Below the pieces are notes generated by a model that was given only the letters and a program-made list of their open reading frames with translations, had not been told where the DNA came from and searched no databases. Both the position numbers and the translations under genes were made by a program. From Kineosporia corallincola (GTDB lineage: Bacteria > Actinomycetota > Actinomycetes > Actinomycetales > Kineosporiaceae): a stretch of 64,000 nucleotides of DNA. The DNA lies in NCBI RefSeq assembly GCF_018499875.1, contig NZ_JAHBAY010000002.1, positions 1 to 64,000 on the forward strand, in the 5' to 3' direction. Within the stretch, counting starts at the first letter, position 1; each line of letters begins with the position of its first letter. Positions 58,648 through 64,000 of the stretch are shown here, one piece after another.

Positions 58648-59402
58648 CCCATCGCCTGATCCATCTCGGTCCAGCCGAATGTGGCCAGCCAGCGCTCGCA
58701 CAGCCGGGTCCAGTGGGCCACGTACGGCGCCTCGCCGGACAGGCCCAGACCGTGCCGGCCGCTGGGGAACACGTGCAGTTCCGCGGGAACCCCGGCGGCC
58801 GCCAGCGCGGCCACGTAGCGCAGGGAATGCCCCACCGGCACCGCCGGGTCGTCGGCCGTGTGCCAGACGAACGCCGGTGGGGTGGTGGCCGAAACGTGTA
58901 GCTCCGCCGAGTGTTCCAGGCGCTGCCGCGTCGTCACCGGTTCGCCCAGCAGATGGTGCACCGAGCCCTCGTGCGGCTCGTCGGTGAACGAGATCACCGG
59001 GTAGGCCAGCACGCTCAGGTCGGGCGGGGCGGCGGTGTTGGCGAGCGAGGCGGCCAGGTGCCCGCCGGCGCTGAACCCCAGCACCCCGACCCGCCCGGCG
59101 TCGACGCCGAGATCGCCCGCCCGGGAACGGATCCGGGCCAGGGCCCGGACGGCGTCGTCGAGCGGCGCGGGATGCCGGTGCGGGCTCACCCGGTAGCGCA
59201 GCACGAACGCGTGCAGACCCAGCCCGGCCAGCCATCGGGCCACCGGCTCGCCCTCGTGCGGGCCGTGGTGCCCGTACGCTCCTCCGGGCAGAACCAGCAC
59301 GGCCGGGCGGGGCCCGGGACGCGGGGTGGGCACGTGGGTCAGGTCGAGGTCCGGTTCCGGTTCTCGTTCTGGTTCGGGGACGCCCGGCGTCGCCGGCGTC
59401 AC
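58626..59402 (-). CDS. Alpha/beta-hydrolase (acetyl-xylan-esterase/BD-FAE type)
   Basis: GTG start overlapping the upstream dehydrogenase's stop as GTGA, so the two are translationally coupled; 258 residues. LPGGAYGHHGPHEGEPVA is the oxyanion strand, GFSAGGHLAAS the nucleophile elbow, TADDPAVPVGHSL the Asp, and SGRHGLGL the His. No signal peptide, so it works in the cytoplasm, probably deacylating an imported sugar or glycoside in the pathway of the neighbouring Gfo/Idh enzyme. Confidence 0.87.
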   Translation of the reverse strand: MTPATPGVPEPEREPEPDLDLTHVPTPRPGPRPAVLVLPGGAYGHHGPHEGEPVARWLAGLGLHAFVLRYRVSPHRHPAPLDDAVRALARIRSRAGDLGVDAGRVGVLGFSAGGHLAASLANTAAPPDLSVLAYPVISFTDEPHEGSVHHLLGEPVTTRQRLEHSAELHVSATTPPAFVWHTADDPAVPVGHSLRYVAALAAAGVPAELHVFPSGRHGLGLSGEAPYVAHWTRLCERWLATFGWTEMDQAMGQEPARS

Positions 59403-60880
59403 GGGGCGGCCGGGACGTGGTGGGTGGTGGGGTTCTCGTCGTCCTCAAGCGAGACGCCGAGATCCAGATCGCCCACCGCCACCGGCATCCGGGTGATCAG
59501 GGACCGGTTGGCCGCGATGCCGACCGCCACCGCACGCACGCCGTCGAGATGGCCCGCGGCCCGGCCGAGCGGGTCACCGCCGATCCGCAGGTCGCGGCGG
59601 AAGACGTCTTTCAGCAGGATCGCGTCACCGCCGCCGTGCCCGCCGATACCGTCGGGAATGGGGTACTCCTCGGCGCGTTCCCAGTGCCGCTGCACGATCA
59701 GCCGGTCGCGCTGGGGCCGCAGGTCGTCGGTGCCGGCGCCGTCCGGCGTGGCCGAGGGATCGAGCACCACCTCGCCGTTCTCACCCAGGTCGATGTGCCC
59801 GCGCTCGACCACGTCGAGCTCGGCGCGGCCCCGGGTGCCGTTGACCGTGACCCGGTAGCCCTCCCAGGGGGCGTGGGCGTTCAGCGAGTAGGTCAGCGTG
59901 GCCCCACCGGCGTACTCCACCAGCAGCGACATGTTGTCCTCGATCGTCACCCCGGGCGCGAACGGGTCCTGGTCGCGCCGGTAGCCGTCGTGGTGCTCGG
60001 CGTCGAGATACAGCGCCCGCAGGCGCGGATCGGCGTTCAGGTCGAGCGAGAACGGGTCGCCGGTGACCCCGGTGCCGCGCTCGGGACGCTCGCCCAGACC
60101 CCGTGCGGCAGCGGCCCGGTCGCCGTAGAACCTCAGCGCGCCGGTCGCGTACACCCGGGCCGGCACGTCACCCAGCCACCAGTTGACCAGGTCGAAGTGG
60201 TGGCTGGACTTGTGCACCAGCAGGCCGCCGGAGTTGGCCTTGTCGCGGTGCCAGCGACGGAAGTAGTCGGCGCCGTGCACGGTGTCGAGCGCCCACTCGA
60301 AGTGCACACCGGTCACCTCGCCGATCGCACCGGAGGCGATCACCTCGCGCAGGCTCGAATTCCTCGGTGCGTAACGGTAGTTGAACGTCATCACCACGTT
60401 GCGGCCGGTCTCGGCGACCGCCGCGGCGATCCGCCGGCAGCCCTCGGCGTCGGTGGTCAGCGGCTTCTCCACCACCGCGTCGGCGCCCGCGCGCAGTGCC
60501 CGGTCGACCATCTCGGCGTGGTGCAGGTCGGGAGTGGTGACGATGACGACGTCGACGCCGCGCTCGCGCACCATCTCCTCCAGCCGGCCGGGGGAGTAAC
60601 CCGGCAGGCCGCCCCCGGCCTGCGCGTCGTAGTAGTCGATGCGCCCGGGATTGGTGTCGCACCAGGCCACGATCTCGCCGACGTCGGCGTGCTCGCCGAG
60701 CAGGGCGCCCACGTACATGCCGGCCCGGTGCCCGGTGCCCACCACGGCGTAGCGACGGCGCGGGCGCCCGGCCGGGACCGGCGCGAAGTCGGGGATCACG
60801 CCCGCCGATGCGGTGGTGCGGCTGCTGGAGGGCGGCAGCGGGGCGGTGGGGTTCTGGTCGACCGGACTGGCGGAGGTCAC
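59399..60880 (-). CDS. Gfo/Idh/MocA-family sugar dehydrogenase
   Basis: GTG at 60880 chosen because TGGAGA lies 6-7 nt upstream; 493 residues. N-terminal Rossmann fold (YAVVGTGHRAGMYVGALL) with EKPLTTDAEGC as the conserved EKP strand. The C-terminal Gfo/Idh domain includes GGLLVHKSSHHFDLVNWWLG, the usual GG-x-H/K substrate-binding helix. It is longer than a typical ~350-residue member because of an insertion around PRLRALYLDAEHHDGYRRDQ. Such enzymes oxidise or epimerise sugars or glycosides with NAD(P). It shares an operator-bearing spacer with a divergent LacI regulator. Confidence 0.9.
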   Translation of the reverse strand: MTSASPVDQNPTAPLPPSSSRTTASAGVIPDFAPVPAGRPRRRYAVVGTGHRAGMYVGALLGEHADVGEIVAWCDTNPGRIDYYDAQAGGGLPGYSPGRLEEMVRERGVDVVIVTTPDLHHAEMVDRALRAGADAVVEKPLTTDAEGCRRIAAAVAETGRNVVMTFNYRYAPRNSSLREVIASGAIGEVTGVHFEWALDTVHGADYFRRWHRDKANSGGLLVHKSSHHFDLVNWWLGDVPARVYATGALRFYGDRAAAARGLGERPERGTGVTGDPFSLDLNADPRLRALYLDAEHHDGYRRDQDPFAPGVTIEDNMSLLVEYAGGATLTYSLNAHAPWEGYRVTVNGTRGRAELDVVERGHIDLGENGEVVLDPSATPDGAGTDDLRPQRDRLIVQRHWERAEEYPIPDGIGGHGGGDAILLKDVFRRDLRIGGDPLGRAAGHLDGVRAVAVGIAANRSLITRMPVAVGDLDLGVSLEDDENPTTHHVPAAP

Positions 60881-60925
60881 GATGTTCTCCAGACATGAGC
60901 GTCGATGCACTGCCGCCGTCAATCT

Positions 60926-60939
60926 AGTGACCGTTCACT
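60926..60939. promoter_or_regulatory. LacI-type operator 1
   Basis: AGTGACCGTTCACT, a near-perfect dyad of the TGAxCGxTCA type used by LacI-family repressors, 46 bp upstream of the dehydrogenase start. Well placed to block its promoter. Confidence 0.6.
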
Positions 60940-61003
60940 TCGGGGTCAACGGGTCGATTCTCCCTCGCGGGCAGGCAGAGTGACGCCGCACAGTCTGGAT
61001 GCG

Positions 61004-61015
61004 ATGACCGGTCAT
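61004..61015. promoter_or_regulatory. LacI-type operator 2
   Basis: ATGACCGGTCAT, a perfect 12-bp palindrome sharing the TGACCG half-site with operator 1, 15 bp before the LacI start; suggests autoregulation. Centres are 77 bp apart, about seven helical turns, so the two could be bridged by a tetramer. Confidence 0.6.
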
Positions 61016-61029
61016 GCCAGACTGGCGCG

Positions 61030-62055
61030 GTGACCGAACCGGTGATCGACCCCGTCCCGGCGCGCCGCCCGACCATCCGCGAGGTGGCCCGGCTGGCCGG
61101 TGTCTCCCACCAGACCGTGTCCCGCCACCTGCGCGGTGACGAGACGGTCAACGCCGGGGCCGGCCGCCGCATCGCCGAGGCCATCGCCCAGCTCGACTAC
61201 CGGCCCAGCCTGGCGGCCCGGGCCATGCGCGGCCGCAAGACCGGCCGCCTGGCGCTGCTGCTGCCCTCCGGCACCGCGATCAGTTCCCTGGAGATCCTGG
61301 CCGGTGCCACCACCGCCGCGGCCGAGGCCGGGTACGTGGTGGAGGTCGTCACCCTGGGCGGGGTGGTGGAGCGGCGGGCCGAGCGGGTGCTCGAGCTGGC
61401 CGACTCCGGGCTGTTCGAGGGCGTGGTCTCGCTGACGCCGCTGCCCGGCCTGACCGCCCGGGCCGTGCGCACGCCGCTGGCCGTGGTGCCCACCTACGAC
61501 GAGCAGATGCACAGCATCGGCACCCTGGCCGACGCCTCCGCCACCGTCACCCTGATCGAAACCCTTGCCGCGCAAGGACACCGCGACTTCCTGCACCTGG
61601 CCGGCGACTACGCCCACACCTCCGCGGTCAGCCGGCGCGAGGTGTTCGGGCAGACCCTGGAGCGCCTGGGCCTGAACAACCACGGCGTGATCGAGTGCGC
61701 CTGGCAGGGCCCGCCCGCCCGGCGGGCCGTGCTCGACCTGCCCGGCTCGACCCCGGTCACCGCGGTGATCGCGGCGAACGACGTGATGGCCGCGAGCGCC
61801 GTGCGGGGTGCGGTGGAACGCGGCTGGCGGGTGCCCGATGACCTCAGCGTCACCGGCTGGGACGACACACCGGTGGGCGGGGCCATGTTGCCCAGCCTCA
61901 CCAGCGTCGCCGTCGATCACGAGTACGTCGGCCGCCGCGCCGTGTCCCACCTGCTCGCGGTGCTGACCGGCACCACCGCGGCCGAGCCCGACCGGCCGCT
62001 CACCACCGTGATCTGGCGTGAGTCCACCGGCCCCCGGCGGGCTCAGACCGGGTGA
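61030..62055 (+). CDS. LacI-family transcriptional regulator
   Basis: GTG start without a clear ribosome site; 341 residues. A helix-turn-helix at about 15-40 (TIREVARLAGVSHQTVSRHL, then the hinge YRPSLAARAMRGRKTG) is followed by a periplasmic-binding-like ligand domain (LALLLPSGTAISSLEIL to VAVDHEYVGRRAVSHLL). ANDVMAASAVRGAVERGWRVPDDLSVTGWDD is the classic C-terminal signature. Probably represses the divergent dehydrogenase-esterase operon through the two operators in the spacer and responds to a sugar-like ligand. Its 3' end overlaps the DUF4395 gene by 13 bp. Confidence 0.93.
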   Translation: MTEPVIDPVPARRPTIREVARLAGVSHQTVSRHLRGDETVNAGAGRRIAEAIAQLDYRPSLAARAMRGRKTGRLALLLPSGTAISSLEILAGATTAAAEAGYVVEVVTLGGVVERRAERVLELADSGLFEGVVSLTPLPGLTARAVRTPLAVVPTYDEQMHSIGTLADASATVTLIETLAAQGHRDFLHLAGDYAHTSAVSRREVFGQTLERLGLNNHGVIECAWQGPPARRAVLDLPGSTPVTAVIAANDVMAASAVRGAVERGWRVPDDLSVTGWDDTPVGGAMLPSLTSVAVDHEYVGRRAVSHLLAVLTGTTAAEPDRPLTTVIWRESTGPRRAQTG

Positions 62056-62564
62056 CGCAGCGCGATGTTGTTGCAGGCCTCGCAGGTCTCCGCCGGGATC
62101 AGGCCCACGCGCATCAGCCCGGCGAAGACGCGGCAGCCGACGCAGAACGCGAAAACCGACTCCAGGCCGGCGAACAGCACCATGATCGCCAGCAGTGCCT
62201 GCGCCGGAGCGGCCTGGCCGATCAGGGTGAGTACGACGACGGCCGTGGTCACCACGGCCCCGATCGCCTGGGCGAAGCGTTTGGGCGGCCCGGGCACCAG
62301 GCGCGGCTGGCCCAGGCGTGGTGCGATCACCCGGGTGGCGAGCTGCCCCAGCGGGCTGAGCACCGGGCCGGTGGCCACCCGGGCCCAGAATCCGTAGGCC
62401 AGCGGCACGGACAGCCACAGCCAGCCCTCCCCGGCGCTGAGGCTCAGCACCAGCGTGGCCGCCGACAGCAGCATCACGCCGCCGGCCACGGTGCGGGCGG
62501 CGACCTCGTTGACCGGGTTGGGGAAGCCGATCAGGTCGCGGGGGAACGGCGTCGGTACCGGCAC
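62043..62564 (-). CDS. DUF4395 membrane protein
   Basis: A GAGGAG sits 8 nt before the GTG at 62564; the GTG at 62573 overlaps that site and is less likely. 173 residues with four hydrophobic segments. The C-terminal FAFCVGCRVFAGLMRVGLIP and ETCEACNNI carry the CxxC and CxxC cysteine pairs of the DUF4395 family, whose members often sit beside thioredoxin or DoxX-like genes. Redox or thiol-linked membrane role is known only by association. Confidence 0.82.
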   Translation of the reverse strand: MPVPTPFPRDLIGFPNPVNEVAARTVAGGVMLLSAATLVLSLSAGEGWLWLSVPLAYGFWARVATGPVLSPLGQLATRVIAPRLGQPRLVPGPPKRFAQAIGAVVTTAVVVLTLIGQAAPAQALLAIMVLFAGLESVFAFCVGCRVFAGLMRVGLIPAETCEACNNIALRHPV

Positions 62565-62617
62565 GGTGCCCACTCCTCGGCTGCGTCGCGCTTTGTCTAC
62601 TGATGCAGAAGAGAATC

Positions 62618-63580
62618 CTAGTCAGCGTCGGGCCGTGACGGAAGGGACGGGGGTACGACCAGCCGGGCGAACACGGTCTCCCGGCGCTGTACGAACCCCA
62701 GGCGCTCGTACAGCCGGATGGCCGTGGCGTTCGTGGCACCGGTGTGCAGCAGCGCCCGGTCACCCCGGGCCTGGATGCCGTGCACCACCGCGCCCACCAG
62801 CCGCGCCGCCAGCCCCTGGCCGCGGAAGGGCTCGTCGGTGCAGACCGCGCTCAGCTCGGTCCAGCCCGGCAGGCGCACTCGCTCGCCGGCCAGGGCCACC
62901 AGCCGGCCCTGTCGCCGGATGCCGAGATACCGCCCCAGCTCGATCGTCCGGGGCCGCCACGGGCCGGGCCGCGCCCGCCCGATCAGGGCGGTGATCTCGT
63001 CCACGTCGTCCGGCCCGAGCCGGACGGCCTCGGGATCGTCGGCGCCTGTCCGGGTTTCGGCGACCATCTGCACGGCCTGGGCGATCCGGTTCACCGGCCA
63101 GCCGGGCGGCGTCCCGAACGCGACCCCGGTCAGGACCACCTCACTGCCGGGGCCGGCCAGGGCGGCCAGGTCGCGCCAGGCCTGTGGGTCGTTCTTGTCG
63201 GGCAGGGCGCTGTACACCGCGAAGTCAGCGCGGTAACGCCTTGCCCGGCCGTGGATCTCGGCCAGATGCCGGTGCGGGCCGGTGAGGGCGTGCCAGGCGG
63301 CGTTGTCCAGGGGGTGCGCGGTGGGTGCTGCGGGCGGTGCGGTGGGGCGAGATGTGGGGGTGGCCGGTGGGGGCCCGGGAAGGGACGACGGGCGTGTGGC
63401 CGAGGGCCCGGCGGGTGGGTCGACCGGGGGAGTGGCCGGGATGCCGTGGCTGGTCGGTGGGATCGCCGTGGTGGCCGTCGTGGGTCGCGTGACGAGCTCC
63501 GTTCTGTGCGTCCGTGTGGGTGTGGGTCGTGGCGGGCCGCGTCGTCCGGCAGGGCGCCGGAAAGACGGCCGCGACCTCAA
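62618..63580 (-). CDS. GNAT-family N-acetyltransferase
   Basis: Residues from about 90 on form the real domain: HPLDNAAWHALTGPHRHLAE, then a GNAT core (DDVDEITALIGRARPG, ELSAVCTDEPFRGQGLAARL with the RGQGLA acetyl-CoA loop, TNATAIRLYERLGF). The first ~90 residues are a Pro/Thr/Arg-rich low-complexity run beginning at a TTG with no ribosome site, so the true start is uncertain. Substrate unknown; the N-terminal part resembles FR47-like acetyltransferases. Confidence 0.8.
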   Translation of the reverse strand: MRSRPSFRRPAGRRGPPRPTPTRTHRTELVTRPTTATTAIPPTSHGIPATPPVDPPAGPSATRPSSLPGPPPATPTSRPTAPPAAPTAHPLDNAAWHALTGPHRHLAEIHGRARRYRADFAVYSALPDKNDPQAWRDLAALAGPGSEVVLTGVAFGTPPGWPVNRIAQAVQMVAETRTGADDPEAVRLGPDDVDEITALIGRARPGPWRPRTIELGRYLGIRRQGRLVALAGERVRLPGWTELSAVCTDEPFRGQGLAARLVGAVVHGIQARGDRALLHTGATNATAIRLYERLGFVQRRETVFARLVVPPSLPSRPDAD

Positions 63581-63613
63581 ACTCTACTTTCTCTGTCGAC
63601 TTGGTCAAAAGTC

Positions 63614-63642
63614 TTGAATCGGGTACGGGCGCGGGTTATGTT
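63614..63642 (+). promoter_or_regulatory. Promoter of the cysteine-synthase-type gene
   Basis: TTGAAT (63614-63619), a 17-bp spacer and TATGTT (63637-63642) make a good housekeeping promoter, giving a leader of about 140 nt before the ATG at 63788. Confidence 0.5.
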
Positions 63643-63787
63643 CCTTGTCGTACGAGGCGAATTCCCCTGATTCGCTCACGCTTTCACAGATGGGTGGCGG
63701 TCCGGGGCGCCGGTTGACGGACCACGCCGCGCAGCCGCCCGGCCCGATCCCGGCCCGGCCGTCCGCGTACCGTCGAGGAGTTCATCC

Positions 63788-64000
63788 ATGGCCAGGTTCG
63801 AGTCCGTGCTGGACAGCGTCGGCGGCACCCCGCTCATCCGCCTCACCCGGGCGGTCGCCGGGCTGCGACCCCGCATCTATGTCAAGGCCGAGTGGCAGAA
63901 CCCCGGCGGCGGCGTGAAAGACCGCGCCGCGCTGTGGATGCTGCGCCAGGCCGAGGCGGACGGGTCGCTGCGCCCGGGCGGCACCGTGGTCGAGGCCACC
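63788..64000 (+). CDS. Cysteine-synthase-type PLP enzyme, 3'-truncated by the window
   Basis: ATG with GAGGAG about 9 nt upstream; 71 codons are visible. VGGTPLIRLTR, YVKAEWQNPGGGVKDRAAL and GGTVVEAT match the N-terminal domain of fold-type II beta-family enzymes. The Lys in GGGVKDRA is the PLP-binding lysine. Cysteine synthase and cystathionine beta-synthase share this start; the window is too short to tell them apart. Confidence 0.88.
   Translation, partial: MARFESVLDSVGGTPLIRLTRAVAGLRPRIYVKAEWQNPGGGVKDRAALWMLRQAEADGSLRPGGTVVEAT

Noticed and set aside
59417-60898. Plus-strand open frame opposite the Gfo/Idh gene
   Set aside because: No family motifs; the minus strand carries the complete dehydrogenase.
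63225-63608. Alternative minus frame giving MTKSTEKVEFEVAAVF as the acetyltransferase start
   Set aside because: It is in a different frame from the GNAT domain and becomes His/Pro/Arg-rich after 20 residues.

Overview
This is very GC-rich DNA with GC-ending codons and frequent GTG and TTG starts. It carries an ECF sigma factor, an Hsp70-like protein, leaderless genes and a P450-modified small peptide, all typical of a soil actinomycete. The genus cannot be fixed from the sequence; a Kineosporia-like or other filamentous or sporangiate actinobacterium is a guess. There are no RNA genes, insertion sequences or CRISPR arrays.

Positions 1-42,830 are one uninterrupted reading frame encoding more than 14,270 residues, and it is already open at the left edge, so the real N-terminus lies outside the window. 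The protein is a mosaic. It holds two tandem ~900-residue units plus a third partial copy of their leading helical part, about 25 copies of a ~65-residue beta module, six OTU-like modules, six modules resembling the ChaN/EreA-like (Tiki-type) hydrolase fold, three copies of a helical 'PRP' module, a Tox-PL-like segment, a long beta-rich region, a metallopeptidase-like segment and a protein-glutaminase-like segment. On reading the whole translation I found no cysteine. All three kinds of cysteine-enzyme-like module lack the nucleophile, and the HEXXH motif of the metallopeptidase-like segment is broken. The parent fold looks like that of polymorphic-toxin or effector giants, but here it seems to have become a cysteine-free, mostly catalytically dead scaffold in which only three ChaN-like copies keep their motif. 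A 412-residue partner overlaps its stop by ATGA. A small unknown gene and a divergent Hsp70-like/ECF-sigma pair follow.

The 47.5-54 kb region holds secreted or envelope proteins and a compact RiPP locus. A 26-codon gene (49649-49729, minus) encodes a basic leader ending in VWYAWI, and a 348-residue cytochrome P450 lies 70 nt downstream behind a perfect 13-bp hairpin. The core has the same pattern as tryptorubin A (AWYIWY), the founding atropopeptide, so this is a strong candidate atropopeptide locus. Beside it are a family-2 glycosyltransferase that appears frameshifted, a membrane-anchored GH26-like hydrolase, a ricin-type lectin and a secreted PAP2 phosphatase.

From 54 kb to the right edge lie housekeeping and accessory genes: a leaderless methyltransferase, a DHA2 exporter divergent from a patatin-like phospholipase (with a TGACAG operator cluster and a possible uORF attenuator between them), a DoxX-like protein, an esterase plus Gfo/Idh dehydrogenase operon facing a LacI regulator across two LacI-type operators, a DUF4395 protein, a GNAT acetyltransferase and the start of a cysteine-synthase-type PLP enzyme. 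Three of these gene pairs overlap tail to tail.
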